Shown here: in pieces, positions 26,561 to 35,517 of the stretch | Layout: each line of letters starts with the position of its first letter | How positions within the stretch are numbered: position 1 is the stretch's first letter | Origin: Spirosoma agri | GTDB lineage: Bacteria > Bacteroidota > Bacteroidia > Cytophagales > Spirosomataceae | Length of the DNA: 64,000 nucleotides | Assembly (NCBI RefSeq): GCF_010747415.1 | Contig: NZ_JAAGNZ010000001.1 | Span: 620,001-684,000 of the forward strand | Direction: 5' to 3' | Position numbers and translations under genes: made by a program | Notes under the pieces: generated by a model | Seen by the model: only the letters and a program-made list of their open reading frames with translations | Told to the model about the DNA's origin: nothing | The model's database searches: none

Positions 26561-27403
26561 ATGAAAGCATTCATTTACACGAGTCGTCTGCTCGCCATCG
26601 CGTCGTTCGCCATCGCAGCATTGACAGGGTGCAGTAAGGAAGAAAATCCAACGACCGTGCCCAACGTAACCACGGTCGCTACGTCACTGGGTACCGTATT
26701 GACCGGTGATGGTGGCAAGACGCTTTATTTTTTCGCGCCCGATGTGGCGGGGGATGCAACCTGTTCGGGTGGCTGCAAAGAAACATGGCCCGTATTTTAC
26801 AAGGAAACACCGACATTAGCTACGGGATTGAAGGCAACTGATTTTGCCACGATCACCCGCGCCGATGGCGAAAAGCAAACGACGTTCAAAGGCTGGCCGC
26901 TCTATTATTACAAGAACGATACGAAGGCCGGTGACGTGGCCGGAGAAAATATCGGGAATGTCTGGATGGTCGCTAAACCGAACTATACGGTACTGCTGGC
27001 GTCGCGGCAGTTGGTGGGTAATGACGGTAAAAACTATACATTCGATACCAAAGAAGGAACGGGTAATTCACTGTTTCTGACGGATAGCCTGGGCCGTACG
27101 CTGTATGCGTTTGCCAGTGATAAAAATAACCTGAACAGGTACACCAGAGCCGATTTGAGCAACAATGCCACCTGGCCGATATTTGAAACATCAACTGCGA
27201 TTGGTGAGATTCCGTCGGCACTCAAGCGGTCCGACTTCGCAACGATCACCGCTGTTGGAAAGACTCAGTTGACCTACAAAGGCTGGCCGCTTTACTATTT
27301 CGGTTCCGATCTGGGGCAGCGGGGCAATACGAAGGGAGTGAGCGTGCCGAGACCGGGTGTCTGGCCGGTGGTCAATGCTACCTCGCCGGTAGCACCGAAC
27401 TAG
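26561..27403 (+). CDS. Lipoprotein with two YxFxxD-type repeats
   Basis: A 280-aa lipoprotein (signal ending AALTGC, Cys24). It contains repeated units of the secreted-repeat family PF03640/COG4315: TLYFFAPDVAGDATCSGGCK with a CxxxC, WPLYYYKNDTKAGDVAG, TLYAFASDKNNLNRYT and WPLYYFGSDLGQRGN. Each repeat pair carries aromatic and Asp residues. Members occur in operons with ECF sigma factors and redox proteins, and their function is unknown. It opens a same-strand run that includes an ECF sigma factor, a Rieske protein and a b561-like protein. Confidence 0.85.
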   Translation: MKAFIYTSRLLAIASFAIAALTGCSKEENPTTVPNVTTVATSLGTVLTGDGGKTLYFFAPDVAGDATCSGGCKETWPVFYKETPTLATGLKATDFATITRADGEKQTTFKGWPLYYYKNDTKAGDVAGENIGNVWMVAKPNYTVLLASRQLVGNDGKNYTFDTKEGTGNSLFLTDSLGRTLYAFASDKNNLNRYTRADLSNNATWPIFETSTAIGEIPSALKRSDFATITAVGKTQLTYKGWPLYYFGSDLGQRGNTKGVSVPRPGVWPVVNATSPVAPN

Positions 27404-27501
27404 TTGATTTTTAAGTAGACTGTTGATTTCTGGGCAAGATGGTGGTCAGAGGGATTCATCCAAAGCCAAGAAGCAGGAGTCAGAAACGCTAAACCTAACC
27501 G

Positions 27502-28080
27502 TTGTCTAACGCGTCAAACATACCGGCTTTACCTGAACTGCTGGCGGGTTGCCTGCGCAACCAACGTCGTAGTCAGGAGCTGCTCTACCGGCAGTTCTAT
27601 GGGTACGCCATGAGTGTTTGTCTGCGTTATGCGCCAACCCGTGAGGGCGCTCTCGAGGTGCTGAATGATGGCTTCCTGAAAGTATTTACCCGCCTGGACC
27701 AGTACGAACCGGCGCAGCCTTTCAAGGGTTGGCTACGGCGTATTCTGATCAATACGGCGGTCGATCACTACCGGCAGGAGGTGCGCCATTTTTACCATGA
27801 AGATGTTGAACAGGCCAATCAGGTTGCAGTCACGGAGTCACCCGATGTTTACAGTCAACTGGCTCAGGAAGAGCTGATGCGCTTGATTCAGCGACTGTCG
27901 CCCGCCTATCGACTTGTGTTTAACCTGTACGTGATCGATGGATTCTCGCACGACGAAATTGCCAGCCAGCTTGGTATATCGGCTGGTGCGTCGAAGTCGA
28001 ATCTGGCCCGGGCACGGGAAAATCTGCGCCAATTAGTGAAGCAATTGAATTACGATGAGTATGCAAGAGCTAACCGATGA
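27502..28080 (+). CDS. ECF-type RNA polymerase sigma factor
   Basis: A 192-aa sigma factor with region 2 (LLYRQFYGYAMSVCLRYAPT, then FLKVFTRLDQYEPAQPFKGW) and region 4 (LQRLSPAYRLVFNLYVIDGF, with HDEIASQLGISAGASKSNLA). It starts at a TTG (27502) because no ATG or GTG fits upstream. Its 3' end overlaps the next gene by 26 bp, so the two are translationally linked. That next product is probably its regulator. Confidence 0.9.
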   Translation: MSNASNIPALPELLAGCLRNQRRSQELLYRQFYGYAMSVCLRYAPTREGALEVLNDGFLKVFTRLDQYEPAQPFKGWLRRILINTAVDHYRQEVRHFYHEDVEQANQVAVTESPDVYSQLAQEELMRLIQRLSPAYRLVFNLYVIDGFSHDEIASQLGISAGASKSNLARARENLRQLVKQLNYDEYARANR

Positions 28081-29653
28081 CCAATTGGATGGACTCTTCA
28101 GAAAGTCGGCTGAAGAGTTTGATACACCCTACGATCCGGCAGGCTGGGAAGCCGTGAAGGATCAGCTGGATGACCGGGACCGCGCGGCTTTCTGGAAACG
28201 ATTGTTACCCTGGGGCATACCACTTCTGCTGCTGCTATTAATCGGCGGAACGTGGTATGCTTACCAGAGCGCAGAGCCGACCAGTAGTAAAGTTATTTCA
28301 CAACGGGTTGCCCAGAAATCACCGATAGTGGCTGATCACGCACGAAGTTTGCCATTGACCGATAGTCGTAAGCAACAGGATGACGGTAATTCAGCAACGG
28401 AAACTCGCCCGGTAGAAACATTGTCTCCCAGTTCTTCGGAGGATTCGGGTGTTACTGCTGAAAAACAGTCAGTTGGAGTAGGTAAGGTCGATTCTGAGTC
28501 AACAGAATTGCTTGCAGTATCTACTAAACCGGACGTTGGACTAAGTAAAAATACGGTCTCTGATGCAACAAAGCGCCGAGTTGTCACGTATAAGAAAAAA
28601 GTGGGAAATCGGAGTGAGCCGACAGGTGTACGAACTACGCCGACGACTGCCGATCGGTTGACCGCAACAAACAGACATCAATCCAGGCGTTTGCACAAGG
28701 ACGAAGCGAAGTTGAGAAACCGGGCTAGCAATGTTAGTTCGATTGGTAAACGTGGTTTTACGACCGTCCCTAAATCGGATTACGTAATCAGGTCTACAAG
28801 TTCGTTTACCGGGAGGACAGCCAGAAATTCGGCTGAATCAATTCTGTCGAGCGTATCGGCAACGTCAGAAAATGTCGTGCTAGCTGAATCGTCCGAATCT
28901 GCACCAATGGTCTTTCCTTCGATAGCGGAGTTAGCCATTCGGCAGGGGAAATGGGCAACGCTGTCCGCGTTGACGAGCCGGGATGTAAAACTGACAACGC
29001 CGACCGAACCCGTATCAGCTCCTGCGGTGCAACCAGAGCGTGGGTTTAGTGTTCGGTTCGCGGTATCCCCCGATCTTAGCTCAATTGGACTGACCAACTT
29101 CTCCCGGCCGGGAACGAACGTTGGGTTATTTCTGGAGTACCGCATCGCGTCGCGGTGGAGCGTGCAGGCGGGTGTGATTCGGAGTACGAAAGTCTATAAC
29201 GCATCGGCCTCTCAATATGACGGCGAGAAGCTCTGGTCAAACTGGAAGGTGCTGCCCGAAAGTGTGGACGGGGTCTGTAACATGCTTGATATTCCGATTA
29301 ACGTACGCTACGATATTGCGCTGCGTCCCCGACTGGATAATCGATTGCAGCCCAACCGCTGGTTTGTGAGTGGTGGTGTAACGTCTTATGTGATGTTGAA
29401 GGAGGAGTATACCAATAATTTTGCCGATCCATCTAACCCGCATATTTACCCCGGTATGTGGCGGGAGAGTGTCAGGACAGGCGGTTATGGCTTCAGTCAA
29501 CTCAATCTTTCGGTGGGCTATGAACGGGCGTTGAGCCGACGCTTATCGTGGCAGATTGAGCCTTTTATGAAAGTTCCGCTCAAGGGCGTTGGTTTTTTCA
29601 AGATTAACCTGATGAGCACTGGCGCATTCCTGTCACTGCGTTACAAACTCTGA
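28055..29653 (+). CDS. Anti-sigma-like protein with a C-terminal outer-membrane barrel
   Basis: A 532-aa protein in three parts. Residues 1-45 are a soluble segment (LFRKSAEEFDTPYDPAGWEA) typical of Bacteroidota anti-sigma-like proteins. One transmembrane helix follows (about 50-72, LLPWGIPLLLLLLIGGTWYA). A 240-residue Ser/Thr/Lys-rich linker then leads to a beta-rich domain (about 325-532, SVRFAVSPDLSSIGL through SYVMLKEEYTNNF) that ends KINLMSTGAFLSLRYKL, like the last strand of a PorT-type barrel. The sequence could therefore cross the inner membrane, span the periplasm and sit in the outer membrane. It overlaps the sigma gene by 26 bp. Confidence 0.75.
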   Translation: MSMQELTDDQLDGLFRKSAEEFDTPYDPAGWEAVKDQLDDRDRAAFWKRLLPWGIPLLLLLLIGGTWYAYQSAEPTSSKVISQRVAQKSPIVADHARSLPLTDSRKQQDDGNSATETRPVETLSPSSSEDSGVTAEKQSVGVGKVDSESTELLAVSTKPDVGLSKNTVSDATKRRVVTYKKKVGNRSEPTGVRTTPTTADRLTATNRHQSRRLHKDEAKLRNRASNVSSIGKRGFTTVPKSDYVIRSTSSFTGRTARNSAESILSSVSATSENVVLAESSESAPMVFPSIAELAIRQGKWATLSALTSRDVKLTTPTEPVSAPAVQPERGFSVRFAVSPDLSSIGLTNFSRPGTNVGLFLEYRIASRWSVQAGVIRSTKVYNASASQYDGEKLWSNWKVLPESVDGVCNMLDIPINVRYDIALRPRLDNRLQPNRWFVSGGVTSYVMLKEEYTNNFADPSNPHIYPGMWRESVRTGGYGFSQLNLSVGYERALSRRLSWQIEPFMKVPLKGVGFFKINLMSTGAFLSLRYKL

Positions 29654-29740
29654 GTTTTCCAGAACATAAATCAGTCAAGTGGTGAGAACAAGCAGTATTT
29701 AATGTATCTACAAGTAACCAACCTATAATCGAAACAGACA

Positions 29741-30247
29741 ATGACGAATTTGGAAACGGATCAATTGAAGCGTGGTGAGTTTTTGCGTAGTCTGGGTATG
29801 GGCAGCGCGGCCCTGATGGCTTTTTACTGTATGGGTACGGGATTGACCGCCTGTTCCAGCAAAAGCGACGATCCTACGCCCAGCACCACAACACCCAGCG
29901 CTGGCGTAACGGGCAACGCGGATGCATCAGCGGGAACGGTCAGTTTTACCGTGGACCTGACCAATTCTAATTACGCCAAACTAAAAACGACGGGTCAGTA
30001 TGCCATTGTGGGTAGCCTGATCATTGCCAAAGTGAAAAGTGGTTCCGTGGTTGCCTTATCCAAAACCTGTACGCACCAGGGAACCGAAGTGCAGTACCGG
30101 TCAACTCAGGACGACATGTACTGCCCGAATCATGGGTCTGAATTTAGTCCGACAGGTGCTGTCGAAGTAGGCCCGGCAACCAAAGCCCTGACCCAGTATA
30201 AAACGTCGCTTAGCGCAGACGGGAATACGCTGACCGTGACTGCTTAA
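29741..30247 (+). CDS. Rieske [2Fe-2S] lipoprotein
   Basis: A 168-aa protein with a hydrophobic N-terminus ending TGLTAC (Cys38, lipoprotein type) and a Ser/Thr-rich linker. The Rieske domain has both cluster motifs: Cys110-Thr-His112 in SKTCTHQGTEV and Cys128-Pro-Asn-His131 in CPNHGSEF. It would carry one [2Fe-2S] cluster for electron transfer on the periplasmic side. It precedes a b561-like membrane protein by 20 bp, suggesting an electron path between the two rather than a bc1 complex, since no cytochrome b or c1 gene is present. Confidence 0.92.
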   Translation: MTNLETDQLKRGEFLRSLGMGSAALMAFYCMGTGLTACSSKSDDPTPSTTTPSAGVTGNADASAGTVSFTVDLTNSNYAKLKTTGQYAIVGSLIIAKVKSGSVVALSKTCTHQGTEVQYRSTQDDMYCPNHGSEFSPTGAVEVGPATKALTQYKTSLSADGNTLTVTA

Positions 30248-30267
30248 TTACCCATAACTCCCTCGCT

Positions 30268-30954
30268 ATGAACTACGTTTTTGTTGCACTGCTCGTGTGT
30301 TTTAGCCTCGGCTCGGTACAGGCGCAGGATTCGACCGCCGTTAAAAAAACGGCCGTTACGGATACAGTACCCGCGAAGGCGAACGACGCTGACGCTCTAT
30401 TGGCGGGTCTGACCGACTCGACCGCAACGCCGTCCCTGCTACCCCGAAAAATGATTTTCACGCAACGGGCGTTCTGGGGACCGAAGGGTTTGCTACGAAC
30501 CATGAACGTGGCTCCATTAACGCCCGAAGGTCGCGCTAAAGAGCTGAAAATTCGGCGGACGATGCTTATCACGCACCAGATCGGCGGGTTTGTAACACTG
30601 GCGGGGTTCGTAGCGCAGGGGTTGCTCGGTGCTAAACTCTATAATGCCAAAGGGCAGGAATACACCGATACCAAAGTCTGGCATGAGCGGTCGGCCACAT
30701 TCATCAACGTTGCGTATGGCACAACGCTGGCGTTGTCGTTGACGACCCCACCGCCGGTCGTGGGTGCAAAACGCGGATTTACGTCGATCAAGCTGCATAA
30801 ATACCTCGCCATTGTCCACTTGACGGGTATGATTGCGACCAACGTGCTGGCCCACATGATCGATACGCATCCTGATCTGAAACCAGTTCACCGGGCGGTT
30901 GCGTATGGTACCTTTGGTGCCTACGCTGCGTCGATCATATCGCTTACGTTCTGA
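30268..30954 (+). CDS. Cytochrome b561-like membrane protein
   Basis: A 228-aa protein with a Sec signal (ending GSVQAQ), a periplasmic stretch and about four transmembrane helices from residue 95 on. Several helices start or end with His: TMLITHQIGGFVTLAGF, VWHERSATFINVAYG, IKLHKYLAIVHLTGMIATNV, LAHMIDTHPDL and PVHRAVAYG. Paired His across four helices is how b561-type proteins hold two hemes, so trans-membrane electron transfer is plausible. The family is not certain. It follows the Rieske gene by 20 bp. Confidence 0.6.
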   Translation: MNYVFVALLVCFSLGSVQAQDSTAVKKTAVTDTVPAKANDADALLAGLTDSTATPSLLPRKMIFTQRAFWGPKGLLRTMNVAPLTPEGRAKELKIRRTMLITHQIGGFVTLAGFVAQGLLGAKLYNAKGQEYTDTKVWHERSATFINVAYGTTLALSLTTPPPVVGAKRGFTSIKLHKYLAIVHLTGMIATNVLAHMIDTHPDLKPVHRAVAYGTFGAYAASIISLTF

Positions 30955-30965
30955 TCGACCGGCGT

Positions 30966-31039
30966 TTTGGCTGGGTTAGGCTCCAGCTTGGTCCGTTAAT
31001 TTACTCATCGAGGCTAAGCGGAAGCTTGACCCAGCCAAA
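30966..31039. terminator. Inverted repeat between the b561-like and YceI genes
   Basis: TTTGGCTGGGT (30966-30976) pairs with ACCCAGCCAAA (31029-31039), and the interior has weaker CCAGCTT/AAGC complementarity. It may partly terminate the upstream transcript. Confidence 0.4.
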
Positions 31040-31086
31040 CCAGTTACTCTTTCTCCAACTACGTTTATTTTCCAATCTCCTAGCTT

Positions 31087-31644
31087 ATGAACGTTTCTTT
31101 TAGTCGGGGTTATGTACTAGCCTCGCTGCTTCTCTGCGCCTTTGTAAGCCCAATGGCTAAGCGTAAAGTGATAGCCGATAAAGCACTGTCAACAGTGACC
31201 TACGCTGCTAAACATCCGTTGCACAAGTGGGAAGGGGTTAGTCACGATGTCAATTGCGCCATGATCTACAACGATGATACGAAACTACCTGAAAATGTAG
31301 CCGTTTCGATTAAAGTGGCCTCGTTCGATAGTGATAACAACAACCGCGACTCACACGCCATTGAAGTGCTCGATGGGTTGAAATACCCCAACGTAACGTT
31401 CGTCAGTTCAGACATATCTGCTGGTGAAAATGGCGTGCTGGTGGCAAAAGGGAACCTGACGTTCCATGGTGTGACGAAGCCGGTTACTTTACGAGCGATT
31501 CGGCGGGATGCGGATGGTAAAATGACGCTTACCGGCGAATTTCCGGTAAAGATGAGTGACTTCAACGTTGAGCGCCCATCGTTGATGGGCATGAAAACGG
31601 AAGACGATATGGCGCTCAAGATCAACGTGGTTTTTCCGTTGTGA
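31087..31644 (+). CDS. YceI-family lipid-binding-like protein
   Basis: A 185-aa protein with an N-terminal hydrophobic signal and one YceI domain, a lipocalin-like barrel. Landmarks are LSTVTYAAKHPLHKWEGVSH, VASFDSDNNNRDSHAIEVL, KYPNVTFVSS, LTFHGVTKPVTL and VKMSDFNVERPSLMG. Members bind isoprenoids or amphiphiles such as quinones in the periplasm. Being last in a run with Rieske and b561-like genes, it might carry a quinone-like compound for them (inference). Confidence 0.9.
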   Translation: MNVSFSRGYVLASLLLCAFVSPMAKRKVIADKALSTVTYAAKHPLHKWEGVSHDVNCAMIYNDDTKLPENVAVSIKVASFDSDNNNRDSHAIEVLDGLKYPNVTFVSSDISAGENGVLVAKGNLTFHGVTKPVTLRAIRRDADGKMTLTGEFPVKMSDFNVERPSLMGMKTEDDMALKINVVFPL

Positions 31645-31670
31645 ACTGATAGTTAGCCTCTCTGCAATGG

Positions 31671-31739
31671 TACTCGGTGGTTTGCTAGTCATACGCCGTA
31701 TCTTGGAGATACGGCGTATGACTAGCAAACCACCGAGTA
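31671..31739. repeat. Long perfect hairpin with conserved core, copy A
   Basis: Two 33-base arms (31671-31703 and 31707-31739) are perfectly complementary around the loop TGG. It lies between the convergent YceI and SDR genes. The core ATACGCCGTATCT-TGG-AGATACGGCGTAT recurs at 58612-58664 with different outer arms. It can act as a bidirectional terminator but is longer than one needs. Confidence 0.9.
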
Positions 31740-31746
31740 AATTCTA

Positions 31747-32598
31747 TCAGCTCGCAAAGCCCGTCGAAACTGTCAGGGCCTTCCACTGTTCCAGTTCGTT
31801 GTGAACATCATTTAGTTTTGCGTTAGCCATGTCGTACGCGTCCTGGCCGAGAAACAGGTGCAGGGGCGGGTTGGATTCGGTGGTGATCTGGATCATTGCA
31901 TCCGCTGCTTTTTCGGGATCGCCCGGCTGGTTTCCGTCCATAACCTGTTGATGAAACTGCTGTGACTCCCGTACCTCTTTGTACGCATCTAGCTGAGTAA
32001 TTGGCAGCGCAAATGAACCCGCCGACAGAAAGTTGGTCCTGAAATAGCCCGGTGCTACAATCGTCACGTGGACTCCAAAAGCGTTAACCTCAGCCGCTAG
32101 CGACTCCGAAAATCCCTCCACGGCAAATTTGGTCGCACAGTAAATACCCCAACCGGGAAAATTACCGTAGAATCCGCCAATCGATGAGATATTCAGTATA
32201 TGACCGGCGTTTTGTTTTCTCAGGAACGGCATTGCTTGCCGAATAACATTCAGCGAACCAAACACATTGATGTCGAAGTTTTGCCGCGCTTCCAGATCGG
32301 TCAATTCTTCGAGACTACCCGTTAATCCATAACCGGCATTGTTTACAACCACATCCAGACCGCCCAGTGTATGAATCGTGGCGTCAATCGCCTGCCGTAC
32401 GCTGGTCTCATCCGTAAGATTTACTGCTAAGGGCAAAAAGGGCGCGTTCGTATCACCAACGGCATCAATAAGTTCCTGTTTATTACGGGAAGTAGCCGCT
32501 ACGGCGTACCCATTTTGCAGTAATTTCTGCACTAGAATTAAACCCAGTCCTTTAGAAGCACCGGTCACAAACCACACTTTCTTCGTTGTTGTATCCAT
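31747..32598 (-). CDS. Short-chain dehydrogenase/reductase
   Basis: A 283-aa classical SDR. The NAD(P)-binding loop is TGASKGLG (residues 12-19); the NNAGYG motif is at 86-91. The catalytic Ser is in NISSIGG, with Tyr153 and Lys157 in YCATK. The motif APGYFRTNF follows. It reduces or oxidises an unknown carbonyl or alcohol. The Arg38 after the second strand (ATSRNK) favours NADP. It stands alone, with a possible promoter about 90 bases upstream. Confidence 0.93.
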   Translation of the reverse strand: MDTTTKKVWFVTGASKGLGLILVQKLLQNGYAVAATSRNKQELIDAVGDTNAPFLPLAVNLTDETSVRQAIDATIHTLGGLDVVVNNAGYGLTGSLEELTDLEARQNFDINVFGSLNVIRQAMPFLRKQNAGHILNISSIGGFYGNFPGWGIYCATKFAVEGFSESLAAEVNAFGVHVTIVAPGYFRTNFLSAGSFALPITQLDAYKEVRESQQFHQQVMDGNQPGDPEKAADAMIQITTESNPPLHLFLGQDAYDMANAKLNDVHNELEQWKALTVSTGFAS

Positions 32599-32689
32599 GA
32601 TTGATTAGCTAGTAAAACGCGAGCAGGCAGCAAGTTGTGCACACGAACCTGTGAAATACAGTTGCTTACAATACGCTGCCAGTACACCA

Positions 32690-32697
32690 CAAAAGTA
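32690..32697 (-). promoter_or_regulatory. Possible -7 box for the SDR gene
   Basis: On the minus strand TACTTTTG fits TAnnTTTG, about 92 bases before the SDR start. No -33 element was found at the usual distance. Confidence 0.35.
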
Positions 32698-32843
32698 GCG
32701 GACTACCAGGCGGGAACGCTTGCGCCGATCAAACGGATACTTGCAAAAATCAAACAATGACTACTGGTTGTATAACACTCCGTGCTGTCATTTCTGCGAA
32801 GAATTGCGAAATCCAACCAGATGAAGAATGGGTAAACGACAGG

Positions 32844-34070
32844 TTAGGTCGTCGTCGGCTGCGTTCGGTTGAGACCGCGTCGGGCCAGAATCGCACTAAT
32901 GAAGATCAGTACGGACCCGAACACAAACGGTGCACCCGGAAAATAGACCGGTGTGTCCGCTGCGGTGAAGTACGAAAACAGGTTCGTCATCATGAACGGA
33001 CCAATAATCGACGTTGTGCTGGTCAGGCTGGTCAACGCGCCCTGCAATTCGCCCTGTTCGTTTGACGGAACCTGGTTAGAGATGATACCTTGTATGGAAG
33101 GACCGGCGATACCGCCCAGGGCATACACGCCCATGAAGGCAAACATCATCCAGCTTTTCGTGGCGAAAGCGAACAGCGCAAAGCCGAGTGCGCTGAACAA
33201 CATGCCTACGTAAACCGACCGTTGCTGCCCCAGTTTCGGAATGATGACCCGGCTTAATCCCCCCTGAACAACGGCAAACGAAACCCCAATGGCGGCCAGT
33301 GATAAACCAACCGTCTTTTCGTCCCACTTGAATTTTTCCATCGTGTAGAACGTCCAGGTGCCCTGCACGGCAAATCCGGCAATGTAGATCAGTACCAGCG
33401 ACGCGACCAGGCCAAGAATAACAGGATATTTGCCCAGCCGCATCAGCGAGCTGACCGGATTCGCCCGTCGCCAGTTGAAGGGTCGGCGATTTTCGGGGGC
33501 AAGCGACTCGGGAAGAATAAAATAACCGTAGAGGAAATTGACCAGCGTCAATCCGGCCGAAACGAAGAAAGGAACGCGTGGTCCAAACTGGCCCAGAAAA
33601 CCACCGGCTGCCGGACCGAGAATAAAGCCGACACCGAAAGCGGCTCCGACCAATCCAAAATTTTGCGCCCGTTTCTCGGGTGGGCTGATGTCGGCGATAT
33701 AGGCCGTAGCGGTTGTGAAACTGGCGCCCGTAATACCGGCCAAGATGCGCCCCAGAAACAGCCAGCCAATGGAGGGGGCAAAGCCCTGGAATAGATAATC
33801 GATACCGAAGCCAAACAGCGAAAACAGCAGCACCGGCCGACGCCCGTAGCGATCACTCAATCCGCCCAGAATGGGTGAGAAAGCAAACTGCATCAGCGCA
33901 TACGAGGACGTGAGAAAACCACCCCAGGAGGCCGCCTGACTGATGTTCCCGTGAATCAGTTGCTCGATCAGTTTCGGAAAAACGGGAATAATGATACCCA
34001 GGCCCGTAACGTCGATCAGGAGCGTAATGAAGATAAAGACAAGGGCAGGAGCCGTACGTTTGGAGGCCAT
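32844..34070 (-). CDS. MFS exporter, TetA/Bcr-like
   Basis: A 408-aa inner-membrane protein with about 12 helices. The loop 2-3 MFS motif [14 protein letters not shown] and the TetA-like N-terminus ([20 protein letters not shown]) place it with the drug:H+ antiporter-1 group that includes tetracycline exporters. [20 protein letters not shown] is the motif B/C region. It exports a drug or metabolite; the substrate is unknown and sequence alone does not show resistance. It lies downstream of dnaN on the same strand, with a hairpin between. Confidence 0.9.
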   Translation of the reverse strand: MASKRTAPALVFIFITLLIDVTGLGIIIPVFPKLIEQLIHGNISQAASWGGFLTSSYALMQFAFSPILGGLSDRYGRRPVLLFSLFGFGIDYLFQGFAPSIGWLFLGRILAGITGASFTTATAYIADISPPEKRAQNFGLVGAAFGVGFILGPAAGGFLGQFGPRVPFFVSAGLTLVNFLYGYFILPESLAPENRRPFNWRRANPVSSLMRLGKYPVILGLVASLVLIYIAGFAVQGTWTFYTMEKFKWDEKTVGLSLAAIGVSFAVVQGGLSRVIIPKLGQQRSVYVGMLFSALGFALFAFATKSWMMFAFMGVYALGGIAGPSIQGIISNQVPSNEQGELQGALTSLTSTTSIIGPFMMTNLFSYFTAADTPVYFPGAPFVFGSVLIFISAILARRGLNRTQPTTT

Positions 34071-34078
34071 AAAAAGAT

Positions 34079-34145
34079 GAATGCTGACTGATTTTCAGGA
34101 AATGGGTCCGTAGAAGGTCATCCCCTTGAAAACCAGTCAGCATTC
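34079..34145 (-). terminator. Hairpin between dnaN and the MFS gene
   Basis: GAATGCTGACTG (34079-34090) pairs with CAGTCAGCATTC (34134-34145). The stem extends, with a bulge, through ATTTTCAGG/CCTTGAAAAC. It begins inside the last codons of dnaN and probably ends its transcript. Confidence 0.6.
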
Positions 34146-34148
34146 GGG

Positions 34149-35285
34149 TTAGGCGTAGGTATTCAGCATGACCGGCATCACCAGCATCAGAATGTCTTCG
34201 TTTTCTTCTTTGTCGGCTGGAATGAGCAGACCCGCCCGGTTCGGGGCCGACAATTCCAGCGAAATCATTTTCGCGGTAAGGTTGCTCAACACTTCGGCCA
34301 TCAGTTTCGCGTTGAAGCCGATTTCCATCGAATCGCCATCGTAGTCGCAGAGGAGTTTTTCGTTGGCTTCGTTGGAGTAATCCAGGTCCTCGGCCGAGAT
34401 CGTCAGCGAGTTGGCTTTGAGCGACAGCCGGATCTGGTGCGTGGTGCGGTTGGCATAGATCATGATCCGCTTCAGTGAATTAAGCAGATCGGTCCGGCCA
34501 ATGGTCATCACGTTCGGATTGTTGGTCGGAATCGCGTTTTCGTAGTCCGGGAAGCGTTCGTCGATCAACCGACAAATCAGCTGGGTGGTCGGACGACCGT
34601 TGCCGCCGAAGGTGAACGACGCATTGGCCTGACTGAATTCAGCCGTCACCTCAACGCCGTCGGGCAGGGATGCTTTCAGCAGTTGTAGCGCCTTCCGGGG
34701 AATAATGATCGATGAGCTGGCCGATGCGTTTAGGTCGGTCCGGCGATACCGGATGAGCCGGTGACCGTCGGTGGCGACGAAGGTAGCATTGTCGGGGCTC
34801 ATTTGCAGATAAACCCCCGTCATAGCCGGGCGAAGATCGTCGGTACTGGTGGCAAAAACGGTGTTGTTGATGGCGCCCAGCAACACGTCCGAAGGTATCT
34901 CGACGGACAGGCTTTTGTTGACGGTCGGCAGTTTCGGGAAGTCGATCGGATTTTCGCCGGAAAGCTTATAGCGACCGTTGTCGGTCAGGATTTCAGTTCC
35001 GAATGTTTCCGTATCGATGTTGATCGTCACCGGCTGTTCGGGAAGGCTGCGAAGCGTATCCAGCAGCAATTTGGCGGGTATGGCAATCGCTCCGTTCTCC
35101 GACGCTTCGACCGGAATTTGGGTCGTCATGGTCGTTTGCAGGTCCGACGCCGTCACGATCAGCGTACCGTCTTCGATGCGAAACAGAAAGTTTTCAAGGA
35201 TCGGCACAATCGGGTTGGTCGCCACGACGCCGTTGATATTTTGGAGATTTTTAAGCAGGACGGACGAGGAAACGATAAATTTCAT
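34149..35285 (-). CDS. dnaN: DNA polymerase III sliding clamp (beta subunit)
   Basis: The 378-aa ring-forming processivity clamp of the replicative polymerase. Three clamp domains of about 120 residues are visible. The first starts MKFIVSSSVLLKNLQNINGV with DLQTTMTTQIP. The middle has SGENPIDFPKLP and MTGVYLQMSPDNATFVATDG. The third carries LNSLKRIMIYANRTTHQIRL and SLELSAPNRAGLLIPAD, with the C-terminal VMLVMP-type clamp motif (MLVMPVMLN). dnaA and recF are not adjacent, as is common in Bacteroidota. Confidence 0.97.
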   Translation of the reverse strand: MKFIVSSSVLLKNLQNINGVVATNPIVPILENFLFRIEDGTLIVTASDLQTTMTTQIPVEASENGAIAIPAKLLLDTLRSLPEQPVTINIDTETFGTEILTDNGRYKLSGENPIDFPKLPTVNKSLSVEIPSDVLLGAINNTVFATSTDDLRPAMTGVYLQMSPDNATFVATDGHRLIRYRRTDLNASASSSIIIPRKALQLLKASLPDGVEVTAEFSQANASFTFGGNGRPTTQLICRLIDERFPDYENAIPTNNPNVMTIGRTDLLNSLKRIMIYANRTTHQIRLSLKANSLTISAEDLDYSNEANEKLLCDYDGDSMEIGFNAKLMAEVLSNLTAKMISLELSAPNRAGLLIPADKEENEDILMLVMPVMLNTYA

Positions 35286-35325
35286 GGGCCAATCGATTAA
35301 GGCTGTTCATTATGAGATATAAGAA

Positions 35326-35333
35326 CAAAAGTA
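35326..35333 (-). promoter_or_regulatory. Possible -7 box for dnaN
   Basis: TACTTTTG on the minus strand fits TAnnTTTG, 41 bases before the dnaN start. A consensus -33 is not evident. Confidence 0.4.
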
Positions 35334-35517
35334 ACAAAAAATGCTGACTGTTGGGGTGCTTTTGTCAACGGCTATGTAGAACCTTTCCGCCATGATGAGT
35401 TGTTAAAATGAAATAAGAATTCGGGGTCAACGTATCCGTTTTTGGTAGCGCTGACCCCTAAAGTAAGACCGCGCTTGTGCGTTCATACCCCTTGTCCCAC
35501 TACGGTAAACGGAAACT

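Noticed and set aside
32844..34070. Tetracycline resistance gene
   Set aside because: The protein has the MFS TetA-like layout, but many metabolite exporters share it and nothing in the sequence or context shows drug resistance.
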